Shown: piece after piece, positions 31,741 to 40,404 of the stretch | Numbering within the stretch: the stretch's first letter is position 1 | How the letters are laid out: each line of letters opens with the position of its first letter | Origin: Paraburkholderia piptadeniae | Lineage (GTDB): Bacteria; Pseudomonadota; Gammaproteobacteria; Burkholderiales; Burkholderiaceae | Direction of reading: 5' to 3' | Assembly (NCBI RefSeq): GCF_900007165.1 | Contig: NZ_CYGY02000095.1 | Location: 1-45,650 of the forward strand | DNA length: 45,650 bases | Position numbers and translations under genes: made by a program | Notes under the pieces: model-generated | What the model was told of the DNA's origin: nothing | What the model saw: the letters and a program-made list of their open reading frames with translations, nothing else | The model's database searches: none

Positions 31741-33324
31741 TTGAAGCCAGCCCCGCAATCGTCCGCCGTCGCAGGAGACGTGGCGCAGTCCGTTGATGCC
31801 GCCGCCCTGCTCGCCTCGCTCCCCGCACGCATCGCCGATATTCCGGCGCTGATTGCAGCGCGCGATCCGCAGCATGCCGCGCTGATCGAAGACGAACGGC
31901 GTCTCACGCGCGCGCAACTCGCGCTAGCCGTGGAGGCCGTCGCCGCGCTGCTGGGCGAGCAAGGCGTGCGCGCCGGCGACCGCGTGATGATCGTCGCGGA
32001 AAACAGCATCGTGCAGATCGTGCTGCTGTTCGCGGCCGCAAAGCTCGACGCGTGGGCGCTGATGTCGAACGCGCGGCTGTCGATGGCCGAACTCGATGCG
32101 ATCCGCGCGCACGCGAAGCCGCGCGTCGTCGCGTATGCCGTCGACGCATCGCCGGATGCGCGGCAACACGCCGAACGCCACGGCGCGAAGCCCGCGCGCG
32201 GCATCGATATCGACATCGGCGCGTGGTCCTGCGCGATCGACGACGCAGCGCAAGCGGAACCCGTCGAAGCCGCCTCCGACCGTCAATGCGCCGCGCTGAT
32301 CTACACCACGGGCACAACGGGCGCGCCGAAGGGCGTGATGCTGTCGCATCGCAACCTGCTGTTCATCGCGGCGATGTCGAGCACGCTGAGGCGCGTCAAT
32401 TCGGATGACGTCGTCTACGCCGTGCTGCCGATCTCGCATGTGTACGGGCTTGCGTCCGTGTGTCTCGGCAGCCTGTTTGCGGGCGCGACGCTCAGGCTCG
32501 CACCGCGCTTTTCGCCTGAAGCCGTGCGCCGCGCGCTCGCAGAAGAACGCGTGTCGATTTTCCAGGGCGTGCCCGCGATGCACGCGAAGCTGCTCGAATA
32601 CCTGCAAGCGAACGAGCTGCCGTGGTCCGCGCCGCGACTGCGTTTTGCGTACTCGGGCGGCTCGCCGCTCGACGCCGCGTTGAAGGCGCGCGTCGAAACC
32701 ACGTATGGCGTCACGCTTCACAACGGCTATGGAATGACCGAGAGCAGCCCGACCGTCTCGCAAACGATGATCGACGCACCGCGCGTCGATTGCTCCGTCG
32801 GCCAGCCGATCCCGGGCATCGAGGTGCGCTTCGTCGGCGTGAATGGCGCGGATGTCGCGCAAGGCGAAGTCGGCGAACTGTGGGTGCGCGGACCGAACGT
32901 GATGCTCGGCTACTACCGCAATCCGCAGCAGACGCAAGCCGCCGTCACCGAAGACAGTTGGCTCAGGACGGGCGATCTCGCGCGCCAGGATGCGGACGGC
33001 GCGCTGCATATCGCCGGGCGCAGCAAGGAGCTGATCATCCGCTCGGGCTTCAACGTCTATCCAGTGGAAGTCGAACAGGCTCTGAACGCGCATCCCGATG
33101 TCGTGCAGTCCGCGGTGATCGGGCGCGCGGTGGAAGGCAACGAGGAAGTGGTGGCGTTCGTCGAGCTGATCGGCGGTGCCACCACGACGCCCGCCGACCT
33201 CGCCGAATGGTGCGAAACGCGGCTCGCGCCGTACAAGCGTCCCGCCGAAATCAGGGTGCTGGCCGCGCTGCCCGCCGCATCGACGGGCAAGATTCTCAAG
33301 CATCGGCTGCGCGATGTCGCGTGA
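31741..33324 (+). CDS. Acyl-CoA synthetase (class I adenylate-forming enzyme)
   Basis: A 527-residue ANL-superfamily ligase activating a carboxylic acid with ATP and CoA. The phosphate loop 'YTTGTTGAPKGVMLSHRN', 'PISHVYGLASVCLGSLFAGA', 'NGYGMTESSPTVSQ', 'GELWVRGPNVMLGYYRNP', 'WLRTGDLARQDADG' and the catalytic Lys in STGKILKH are all intact. Substrate is uncertain: medium/long-chain or aromatic acid. The TTG at 31741 is preferred because AAGGAG sits exactly 6 bases upstream; ATG 31726 or 31696 would extend the protein but overlie this ribosome site and lack one of their own. Divergent from ybaK. Confidence 0.88.
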   Translation: MKPAPQSSAVAGDVAQSVDAAALLASLPARIADIPALIAARDPQHAALIEDERRLTRAQLALAVEAVAALLGEQGVRAGDRVMIVAENSIVQIVLLFAAAKLDAWALMSNARLSMAELDAIRAHAKPRVVAYAVDASPDARQHAERHGAKPARGIDIDIGAWSCAIDDAAQAEPVEAASDRQCAALIYTTGTTGAPKGVMLSHRNLLFIAAMSSTLRRVNSDDVVYAVLPISHVYGLASVCLGSLFAGATLRLAPRFSPEAVRRALAEERVSIFQGVPAMHAKLLEYLQANELPWSAPRLRFAYSGGSPLDAALKARVETTYGVTLHNGYGMTESSPTVSQTMIDAPRVDCSVGQPIPGIEVRFVGVNGADVAQGEVGELWVRGPNVMLGYYRNPQQTQAAVTEDSWLRTGDLARQDADGALHIAGRSKELIIRSGFNVYPVEVEQALNAHPDVVQSAVIGRAVEGNEEVVAFVELIGGATTTPADLAEWCETRLAPYKRPAEIRVLAALPAASTGKILKHRLRDVA

Positions 33325-33375
33325 ATCGAGCGATAAAGGTCAGCAGCGCGATAAAGTTCAGCAGCGAGAAAGCGA

Positions 33376-34311
33376 TCACCCGCGCGGATGATGCGCCGCG
33401 TGCAGCGTCTTGAGGCGCTCGCGCGCGACGTGCGTGTAGATTTGCGTCGTCGAGATATCGGTGTGGCCGAGCAACAGCTGCACGACGCGCAGATCCGCGC
33501 CGTGGTTCAGCAGATGCGTCGCGAACGCATGACGCAGCGTATGCGGCGACAGCGGCGCGTGAATATGCGCCGTCATTGCGTGACGCTTGACGATGTTCCA
33601 GAACTGCTGGCGCGTCATGCCTTCGGCGCGCGCGGTGACGAACAGCGCATCGGCGGAACGCTGGCCGAGCAGCGCGGGCCGCGACTCGCGCAGATAGCGC
33701 TCGATCCACTCATGCGCCTCCTCGCCGAACGGAATCAGCCGCTCCTTCGAGCCCTTGCCCATCACGCGCACGACGCCTTCGTTGAGGCCAACTTCCACCG
33801 TCTTCAGCGTCACGAGTTCGCTGACACGCAAGCCGCTCGCGTACATCAGCTCGAGCATCGTGCGATCGCGCAAGCCCAAAGGCGTCGTCACATCCGGCGC
33901 GCCGAGCAGCGCTTCGACCTGCGCTTCCGTCAGCGTCGATGGAAAACGCGGCGGCTGCTTCGCCGAGCGGATGCGCAGCGTCGGGTCGGCCGCCGCGCGA
34001 TGCTCGCGCACGGCCCACGCGTAGTAGCGGCGAAACACGGACAGGCGCCGGTTCGCCGACGTCGACTTGTCCTTCGCGCGCGCGGCGCTATAGGCCGTCA
34101 GATCGGCTTCCGTCGCCGTATCCAGCGAAACGTCGCGCGTATCCGCGAGCCATTCGGAGAAGAGCCGCAAGTCACGCCGGTACGCATCGAGTGTGTTGCG
34201 CGCGAGGCCATGCTCGAGCCACAGCGCGTCGCAGAACGCGTCGATCGACGCGCCGCTCGTCAGCAACAGAGGCGACGCGGGCCGCGCGTCTTCGGTCAGC
34301 ACATCGGTCAT
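33376..34311 (-). CDS. xerD: Site-specific tyrosine recombinase XerD
   Basis: A 311-residue recombinase that with XerC resolves chromosome dimers at dif. An N-terminal SAM-like core-binding domain (about 20-105) and the catalytic domain are complete: Arg162 (ASGLRVSELV), Lys186 (GKGSKER), His257 and Arg260 (SPHTLRHAFATHLL), His283 (LGHTDISTTQIYTH) and Tyr292. The ATG overlaps the ogt stop as ATGA, so translation is probably coupled. Last gene of the queG-ogt-xerD unit. Confidence 0.96.
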   Translation of the reverse strand: MTDVLTEDARPASPLLLTSGASIDAFCDALWLEHGLARNTLDAYRRDLRLFSEWLADTRDVSLDTATEADLTAYSAARAKDKSTSANRRLSVFRRYYAWAVREHRAAADPTLRIRSAKQPPRFPSTLTEAQVEALLGAPDVTTPLGLRDRTMLELMYASGLRVSELVTLKTVEVGLNEGVVRVMGKGSKERLIPFGEEAHEWIERYLRESRPALLGQRSADALFVTARAEGMTRQQFWNIVKRHAMTAHIHAPLSPHTLRHAFATHLLNHGADLRVVQLLLGHTDISTTQIYTHVARERLKTLHAAHHPRG

Positions 34312-34790
34312 GCGTACGGTACGCCCTCGTGTTTCAGCAGCCATCGTTTGACGTTGCGATAGTAGCCGTCGCCGCCCGTATGCGCAAAGCCGCCGATGCC
34401 GCCCGACGCCACCACGCGATGACACGGAATCACGATCGGAAAGAAGTTCGACCCGCACGCCTGGCCGACGGCGCGCGGCACGCTGCCGATGCTCTTCGCA
34501 AGCTGCCCGTAGGTCCGCACCGCCCCCGGCGGAATCTCGCAGATCGCTTGCCACACGCGCCGCTGGAAAGGCGTGCCGATATCGGCGAGCGGCAGATCGA
34601 AGGTCGCGGACGCGCGCCGCAAATAGTGCTCGATCTGCTCGACGGCCTGCTTCGCGAGCGGCGACTGCGGCTCGACATTCGCCACCGAATCGGGCAGATA
34701 AACGATTTCGCGCACGGTCTCGCCATCGGCCCCGCCCTGCACCCGCAAGCCGATCTTGCCGAACGGCGCATCGATCACTGCATCGAACAT
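34308..34790 (-). CDS. ogt: Methylated-DNA--protein-cysteine methyltransferase
   Basis: A 160-residue suicide repair protein moving O6-alkyl groups from guanine to its own cysteine. Active-site Cys123 lies in IPCHRVV, preceded by 'GTPFQRRVWQAICEIPPGA' and 'TYGQLAKSIGSVPRAVGQA', followed by 'GFAHTGGDGYYRNVKRWLL'. No Ada regulatory domain is present, so it is the Ogt/Adt type. ATG 34790 has AGGGGTGAG upstream; an in-frame Met 14 codons earlier would overlap queG. Its TGA overlaps the xerD ATG. Confidence 0.95.
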   Translation of the reverse strand: MFDAVIDAPFGKIGLRVQGGADGETVREIVYLPDSVANVEPQSPLAKQAVEQIEHYLRRASATFDLPLADIGTPFQRRVWQAICEIPPGAVRTYGQLAKSIGSVPRAVGQACGSNFFPIVIPCHRVVASGGIGGFAHTGGDGYYRNVKRWLLKHEGVPYA

Positions 34791-34819
34791 GATGTGCTCA
34801 CCCCTTTCGGAAGGTCCAT

Positions 34820-36115
34820 TCAACGTTGCCATGCCGCTTCCAGCGCCCATTCGACATGCTCGCGCACGAGCGGCGACGGATCGTCGGCACGCTTGCGCAG
34901 CGCATCGACGATGGCTTCGCGCGCGCCTGCCGAAATACTCTGCGGCGCGGCCCGCAGCGCATTGCCCATGCCGACGGCGAGATTGCGCAGCCAGCATTCA
35001 TAACCGATGCGGCGGATCGCGCTGCCCTGCATGCGCGTGTCGAAGTCCTCGGCGCTCCAGCCGAACAGCTCGACGAGCGACGCGCGATCGAGTCCATGAC
35101 GCACATCGAAATCATCGACGGGCGCGGCCTGCGCGAACTTGTTCCATGGACATACAAGCTGGCAATCGTCGCAGCCATACACACGATTGCCGATCAGCGG
35201 CCGCAAGTCCTGGGGAATACTGCCCTTCAGTTCGATCGTCAGATAGGAAATGCAGCGCCGCGCATCGACCTGATACGGCCCGACGATCGCCCCCGTCGGA
35301 CATGCGCCGATGCAGCGCGCGCAACTGCCGCAATGCGCGCCCGGCGTTTCGGGCGCTCGCTCGGGGGCCGTCTCGGCATCCGTCGGCAACGGCAGATCGA
35401 CGAAGAGCTCGCCGAGGAAAAAGAGCGACCCCGCATCGCGTTGCAGCAGCAACGTATGCTTGCCGCGCCAGCCCGTGCCCGCCTTCTGCGCAAGCTCGAC
35501 TTCGAGCACGGGCGCCGAATCGGTGAACACGCGATGGCCATACGGGCCGACTTCCGCTTCGATCCGATCGGCCAGTTGCTGCAGACGGTTACGCATCACC
35601 TTGTGATAGTCGCGGCCGCGCGCGTAGATCGACACGACAGCCGCCGACGGATCGTTCAGACGCGCGCGTTCTTCCAGTCGCCAGTCGTGCTGAACGTCGC
35701 TGTGCGCACTTTCATCATCCTTTCGCGCATCCGAAGAACGAGGCAAATGCGCGGGCAAATAGTCCATGCGCACGGAAATCACGCGTCGCGTTCCGGCCAC
35801 AAGCTCGGCTGGCCGCGCACGTTTCATCCCATGTTTGGCCATATAATCCATCTCGCCGTGGCAACCCGCGTCGAGCCATGCAGCAAGGCCCGCTTCGGCG
35901 TTCGACAGGTCGATATCGCTGATGCCGACCGCGCCGAAACCCAGTTCGCGTGCCCAGCTCCGGATACGCGAAGCAAGCGCCGCCAGTTGCGCTTCATCGT
36001 AATGAGGCGTGGCAGGTGCTTCGTCGTTCGCTGCACGGGGCGGCGAATGCGCGTCGGGACGTCGCTCCCGATGTTGCTCCGACAAGGCGTTGGGGTGCTG
36101 CTGGCTTTGGTTCAT
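34820..36115 (-). CDS. queG: Epoxyqueuosine reductase
   Basis: A 431-residue cobalamin- and iron-sulphur-dependent enzyme for the last step of queuosine tRNA modification. Key parts are 'WARELGFGAVGISDIDLS', 'HGEMDYMAKHG', 'VVSIYARGRDYHKVMRNRL' and the two 4Fe-4S patterns, HCGSCARCIGACPTGAI and CDDCQLVCPWN. A C-terminal HEAT-like helical segment is present. About 40 N-terminal residues are low-complexity, and an acidic insertion (about residues 125-145, with SSDARKDDESAHSD) is not part of the usual core. It begins only 17 bp from the divergent tsaE start. Confidence 0.94.
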   Translation of the reverse strand: MNQSQQHPNALSEQHRERRPDAHSPPRAANDEAPATPHYDEAQLAALASRIRSWARELGFGAVGISDIDLSNAEAGLAAWLDAGCHGEMDYMAKHGMKRARPAELVAGTRRVISVRMDYLPAHLPRSSDARKDDESAHSDVQHDWRLEERARLNDPSAAVVSIYARGRDYHKVMRNRLQQLADRIEAEVGPYGHRVFTDSAPVLEVELAQKAGTGWRGKHTLLLQRDAGSLFFLGELFVDLPLPTDAETAPERAPETPGAHCGSCARCIGACPTGAIVGPYQVDARRCISYLTIELKGSIPQDLRPLIGNRVYGCDDCQLVCPWNKFAQAAPVDDFDVRHGLDRASLVELFGWSAEDFDTRMQGSAIRRIGYECWLRNLAVGMGNALRAAPQSISAGAREAIVDALRKRADDPSPLVREHVEWALEAAWQR

Positions 36116-36132
36116 AACGCCATTTTACGAGA

Positions 36133-36687
36133 ATGCCCGATCAATCCGGTCTCGCGAATCAACCGTCCGCTGCCGTCCTGCTGGAGCGCCATTTCGCGCT
36201 CGCGGACGAAGCCGCCACGATGGCATTCGGCGAACGCTTCGCGCGTGCAATCGACGGCGTGCGCAACGCAAGCAGCGTGTCGGGCAGCCTTGCATTCAAC
36301 GGCCTTCAGGTGCAGCTCCTCGGCGACCTGGGCGCCGGCAAGACGACACTCGTGCGCGCCACGTTGCGCGCCCTCGGACACACGGGCCGCGTGCGCAGCC
36401 CGACCTATACGCTTGTCGAGCCTTATGCGGTCGAAAGGCCGGATGGGGAACTCGAGCTTTATCACTTCGATCTTTACCGTTTCAACGATCCGGCCGAATG
36501 GGCCGATGCAGGCTTTCGCGAGTACTTCGACAGCGGCGCTATCTGCCTCGTCGAATGGCCGCAACGCGCGGGCAGTCTGCTAGGCGTGCCGGATCTCGTG
36601 TTCTCGCTCGACGTCGACGGCGATGGCCGCAGGCTGGTCGCCCGGGCGTATAGCGAATCAGGAAAGGCATGTCTCGAAAGATGTTGA
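36133..36687 (+). CDS. tsaE: tRNA threonylcarbamoyladenosine biosynthesis ATPase TsaE
   Basis: A 184-residue P-loop protein acting with TsaB and TsaD in t6A formation on tRNA. Walker A GDLGAGKTT is at residues 64-72, followed by 'SPTYTLVEPY', 'LYHFDLYRFNDPAEWADAGF' and 'ICLVEWPQRAG', all family hallmarks. The N-terminus (first ~20 residues) is longer than usual. Divergent from queG, another tRNA-modification gene, with 17 bp between start codons. It overlaps the following amidase gene by 19 bp. Confidence 0.94.
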   Translation: MPDQSGLANQPSAAVLLERHFALADEAATMAFGERFARAIDGVRNASSVSGSLAFNGLQVQLLGDLGAGKTTLVRATLRALGHTGRVRSPTYTLVEPYAVERPDGELELYHFDLYRFNDPAEWADAGFREYFDSGAICLVEWPQRAGSLLGVPDLVFSLDVDGDGRRLVARAYSESGKACLERC

Positions 36688-38225
36688 TCAAACCGTTCCG
36701 TTCGATCGAATCGGCGGCCACAGCGACGCATAACTGGCGTCGCCGGCAGATTCTTCGCGCGGGCGCTTCCACCCTCGTCCTCGGGCTTGCCGCTCCTCGT
36801 TTCGCGTGGGCGTCGTCGGTGCTCGGCGTGCGCGTGTGGCCCGCGCGCGACTACACGCGTGTGACCATCGAGTCCGATCAGCCGCTGCAGAACACGCAGC
36901 AGATGCTGCAAGGCCCCGATCGGCTGGTGGTCGATCTGAACGGTCTCGATCTCGACCAGGCGCTCAAGGATCTCGTCTCGAAGATCGCGCCGAACGATCC
37001 GCAGATTCAATCGGTGCGCGTCGGGCAGTATCAGCCGCATGTGGTGCGGATGGTGTTCGACCTGAAGGGCTCGGTGAAGCCGCAGGTGTTCACGCTGCCG
37101 CCCGTCGGCACGTACAAGTATCGTCTCGTGTTCGACCTGTACCCCGCCGTCGCGCCCGATCCGCTGATGGACCTGCTCGCGCAGACCGAGCGCAAGCAGC
37201 AGCAACTCGACAAGCTCAACGAAGAGTCATCGCCGCCCGCCGCGACGCTGAGCGGCCCGACCACGCCGCCCGCCGACAACAGCGACGCCTTCTTCGAGAA
37301 GTACGCGCAGAACAACGCGCCTTCGCCTTCCGCTCCTGCGCCCGCGCCGCGTCCGCCGGCGCATGCGGCGCCGGCGCCGCACACGCCGTCGAAGCCAACG
37401 CCGGCGCCCGCGCCGCCCGTCATCGCGCGCAACAACGACAACGATACGGACAACGAAGGCGACAACGGCGACGACACCTACAAGTTCACCACGCCGAAGA
37501 AGGGCAGCACGACGGTGCGCCTGCTGACGGTCGCGATCGATCCGGGCCACGGCGGCGAAGACCCCGGCGCGATCGGCGGCAGCGGCACGTACGAGAAGCA
37601 CGTCGCGCTCGACATCGCGAAGAAGCTGCGCGCGAAGATCGACGCGCAGCCGAACATGCGGGCGATGATGACGCGCGACGCCGACTTCTTCGTGCCGCTC
37701 AACGTGCGCGTGCAGAAGGCGCGGCGCGTCGGCGCGGACCTGTTCGTGTCGATTCACGCGGATGCGTTCACGACGCCCGAAGCGAGCGGCTCGTCGGTGT
37801 TCGCGCTGTCGGAGCATGGCGCGTCGAGCGCGGCCGCGCGCTGGATGGCGAACAAGGAAAACTCGTCGGACCAGATCGGCGGCATCAACATCAAGTCCGC
37901 CGACGCGAGCGTGAACCGCGCGCTGTTCGATATGTCGACGACGGCGCAGATCCGCGACTCGATGCGCTACGGCACGTTCGTGCTGAAGGAAATCGGCGGG
38001 ATCAACAAGCTGCACAAGGGCAGCGTCGAACAGGCGGGCTTCGCCGTGCTGAAGGCACCCGATATTCCGTCGATCCTCGTCGAGACCGCATTTATCAGCA
38101 ACCCGGACGAGGAGCGCCGTCTGAACGACGACGCGTATCGAGAGAAGATGGCAAACGCGATCCTCAGCGGCATCAAACGCTACTTTGCCGCGAACCCGCC
38201 GCTTGCGAAGAGCCGGATGACCTGA
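36669..38225 (+). CDS. N-acetylmuramoyl-L-alanine amidase (AmiC type, Tat-exported)
   Basis: A 518-residue periplasmic amidase splitting peptidoglycan during cell separation. A twin-arginine signal (RRRQIL at 24-29, then a hydrophobic stretch ending RFAWA) starts the protein. An AMIN domain follows (about 50-158). A Pro/Ala-rich, then Asn/Asp-rich linker comes next (about 185-270). The Amidase_3 domain (about 286-510) has zinc ligands His294, Glu309 and His363 and catalytic Glu472. The start at 36669 has AGGAAAGG upstream and overlaps the end of tsaE, a tsaE-amidase pairing seen in many proteobacteria. Confidence 0.95.
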   Translation: MSRKMLIKPFRSIESAATATHNWRRRQILRAGASTLVLGLAAPRFAWASSVLGVRVWPARDYTRVTIESDQPLQNTQQMLQGPDRLVVDLNGLDLDQALKDLVSKIAPNDPQIQSVRVGQYQPHVVRMVFDLKGSVKPQVFTLPPVGTYKYRLVFDLYPAVAPDPLMDLLAQTERKQQQLDKLNEESSPPAATLSGPTTPPADNSDAFFEKYAQNNAPSPSAPAPAPRPPAHAAPAPHTPSKPTPAPAPPVIARNNDNDTDNEGDNGDDTYKFTTPKKGSTTVRLLTVAIDPGHGGEDPGAIGGSGTYEKHVALDIAKKLRAKIDAQPNMRAMMTRDADFFVPLNVRVQKARRVGADLFVSIHADAFTTPEASGSSVFALSEHGASSAAARWMANKENSSDQIGGINIKSADASVNRALFDMSTTAQIRDSMRYGTFVLKEIGGINKLHKGSVEQAGFAVLKAPDIPSILVETAFISNPDEERRLNDDAYREKMANAILSGIKRYFAANPPLAKSRMT

Positions 38226-38268
38226 AGCCCAGGCTTTCCGCTAAACCTGCGCTGCAATCAAAAAGCAA

Positions 38269-38296
38269 AACGGCCGCACTGCGAAGCGCGGCCGTT
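38269..38296. terminator. Hairpin terminator between amidase gene and eamA
   Basis: The 9-bp stem AACGGCCGC (38269-38277) / GCGGCCGTT (38288-38296) has a 10-base loop. On the minus strand it continues into TTTGCTTTTT, so it best serves eamA. Toward the plus strand the T-run is delayed (GCCGTTTT). Confidence 0.75.
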
Positions 38297-38320
38297 GCCG
38301 TTTTACGCGTCGCCAACGCT

Positions 38321-38360
38321 CAACGCGGATCAATGCGGACCAACGCGGATCAGCGCGCGG
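38321..38360. repeat. Four 10-bp tandem repeats at the 3' end of eamA
   Basis: CAACGCGGAT, CAATGCGGAC, CAACGCGGAT and CAGCGCGCGG are contiguous. The array runs across the eamA stop codon (complement of 38350-38352), so its last unit encodes the final residues of the transporter. Confidence 0.7.
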
Positions 38361-39231
38361 GCGCGAGCCTTTGCACGACCCAGCCGCCGAACACGTTGAC
38401 GGCAAGGCCCGCCATCACGAGCGCCGCGCCGCCGACCTGCGCGGCCGACAGCGACTCGCCGAGCAGCACCGATGCCGACGCAAGCCCGATGATCGGCACG
38501 AGAAGCGAGAACGGTGCGACCTGCCCCGCCGGATAGCGAGACAACAGACGGCTCCACAGCACGTAGCCGAGCAGCGTCGCGACGAACGCGAGATAGACGA
38601 TCGCGAACACCGACGACATGCCGATGCCCGTCAACACCGCCTCGATGCGCTGCGGCCCTTCGAGCAGATACGACAGCACGAAGAAGGGCACGGGCGGAAC
38701 GAGACTGCCCCACACGACGAGCCCGACCAGATCGACCTTGCCGACCTTCTTCGTGACGATATTGCCGAGCGCCCACATCACGGCGGCGCACAGCGTGAGA
38801 ATGAAGCCGGTGAGCGTCATCGCGTGGCCGCCCTGCATGCCGATCAGCGCGAGCCCGATCGCCGCGATCACGAGGCCGAGCACGTTCTGCGCGCGAAAGC
38901 GCTCGTGCAGGAACAGCGCGGCAAAACCGAGCGTGAAGAACGCCTGTGCCTGCAACACGAGCGACGCGAGACCGGCGGGCATGCCGACGTACATCGCCGA
39001 GAACAGGAACGCGAACTGGCCGAGCGAGATCGTCGTGCCATACGCGATGAGCCAGCGCCAGGGCATCTTCGGCCGCCTGATGAAGAACACAGCGGGAATC
39101 GCGGCGAGCGTGAAGCGCAGCCCGCCGAGCAGCATCGGCGGCACGCCGTGCAGGCCGACCTTGATCACCACAAAATTCACGCCCCACGCGAGAACGACGA
39201 CCAGCGCCAGCAGCAGGTCTTTCGGCGACAT
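38350..39231 (-). CDS. eamA: O-acetylserine/cysteine exporter EamA-like, DMT superfamily
   Basis: A 293-residue inner-membrane transporter with ten hydrophobic segments arranged as two EamA repeats. Similarity to E. coli EamA (YdeD) is apparent along the length: 'LAWGVNFVVIKVGLHGVPPM', 'FAFLFSAMYVGMPAGLAS', 'LVLQAQAFFTLGFAALFL' and 'VYLAFVATLLGYVLWSRLL'. EamA exports O-acetylserine and cysteine-pathway metabolites; this substrate is inferred from similarity. No regulator is adjacent. It is read away from the pirin gene. Confidence 0.88.
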   Translation of the reverse strand: MSPKDLLLALVVVLAWGVNFVVIKVGLHGVPPMLLGGLRFTLAAIPAVFFIRRPKMPWRWLIAYGTTISLGQFAFLFSAMYVGMPAGLASLVLQAQAFFTLGFAALFLHERFRAQNVLGLVIAAIGLALIGMQGGHAMTLTGFILTLCAAVMWALGNIVTKKVGKVDLVGLVVWGSLVPPVPFFVLSYLLEGPQRIEAVLTGIGMSSVFAIVYLAFVATLLGYVLWSRLLSRYPAGQVAPFSLLVPIIGLASASVLLGESLSAAQVGGAALVMAGLAVNVFGGWVVQRLAPAR

Positions 39232-39398
39232 CTGGACTCCTCTTCTACTTGTTCTGAAAGAAAAGAGTGTAGCGGAGCGGCGGCAAAGGCATCTTCCGCT
39301 TTGCCAGACGCGTGCTCCCCGTCACGCAATCCCTCGCGCGCAGCCTGCCGGCATGGGCAGTAGAATGACCTGCCCTGTCCCCACCCATCGAGCAAGTC

Positions 39399-40280
39399 AT
39401 GCCCTCATCGATCAAAGCGGTTCTCAAGCCCCACGTCCGCGACATCGGCAATCTGGCCGTGCGGCGCGTGCTGCCCGCGATGGCCGCGCGCCTCATCGGC
39501 CCGTTCATCTTCTTCGACCACATGGGCCCCGCGACGCTGCCAGCAGGAACAGGACTCGACGTGCGCCCGCATCCGCATATCGGCCTTGCAACCGTCACCT
39601 ATCTGTTCGAAGGCGCGATCATGCATCGCGACAGCCTCGGTTCCGAACAAAGGATCGTCCCGGGCGACGTCAACTGGATGACGGCCGGCCGCGGCATCGT
39701 GCATTCTGAGCGCACGCCCGAACCGGAACGCGCGAACGGCTCGACGGTGCACGGCATCCAGACGTGGGTCGCGCTGCCGCTCGCCGACGAGGACGCCGAG
39801 CCATCGTTCGAGCACCATCCCGGCTCGACGCTGCCCGAGATCGAACGAAACGGCGTCGTCTTGCGGATCATCGCGGGTACGTCGTTCGGCCAGACGGCGC
39901 CCACGCGCACGTTCTCGGGCACGCTGTATGCTGCAGCGCATTTTTCGCCCGGCAGCGCACTTGCGCTCGAACCGGAGCACGACGAGCGCGGCGTGTACCT
40001 CGTCGACGGCGATCTGTCGCTCGACGGCCAGCCGCTCGAAGCCGAGCAGATGGCCGTGCTCGCGCCCAGCGAAACCGTCACGCTCGCAAGCGCGAAAGGC
40101 GCGACGGTGATGCTGCTCGGCGGCGAGAAACTCGACGGCGAGCGCTTCATCGAATGGAATTTCGTTTCGAGTTCGCGCGAGAAGATCGAGCGCGCGAAGG
40201 CCGCCTGGACGAGTCAGGAAATGGGCAAGGTGCCGGGCGAGACGGAATGGATTCCGCTGCCGGAGCGCAAGCCGCGCTAG
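39399..40280 (+). CDS. Pirin-family protein
   Basis: A 293-residue double-cupin protein. The metal ligands of pirins are present: His58 and His60 (RPHPHIGLATVTYLFEG), His102 and Glu104 (GIVHSE), so Fe binding is expected. Pirins include quercetinases and transcription cofactors; which applies here cannot be said. The C-terminus has the usual 'FIEWNFVSSSREKIERAKA'. It stands alone between eamA (divergent) and cnoX, 124 bp before the latter. Confidence 0.93.
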   Translation: MPSSIKAVLKPHVRDIGNLAVRRVLPAMAARLIGPFIFFDHMGPATLPAGTGLDVRPHPHIGLATVTYLFEGAIMHRDSLGSEQRIVPGDVNWMTAGRGIVHSERTPEPERANGSTVHGIQTWVALPLADEDAEPSFEHHPGSTLPEIERNGVVLRIIAGTSFGQTAPTRTFSGTLYAAAHFSPGSALALEPEHDERGVYLVDGDLSLDGQPLEAEQMAVLAPSETVTLASAKGATVMLLGGEKLDGERFIEWNFVSSSREKIERAKAAWTSQEMGKVPGETEWIPLPERKPR

Positions 40281-40404
40281 ACTCGCAGGCATCGGCAGGG
40301 GCGACGCCGGAAGCGCACTGAAACCAGACGAATCGAAGACGCGCGTTGAAATCGCGCCGGCCGCCCCCATTTACTTCAAGTACAGATTCAAGGAAGAGAT
40401 TGCA

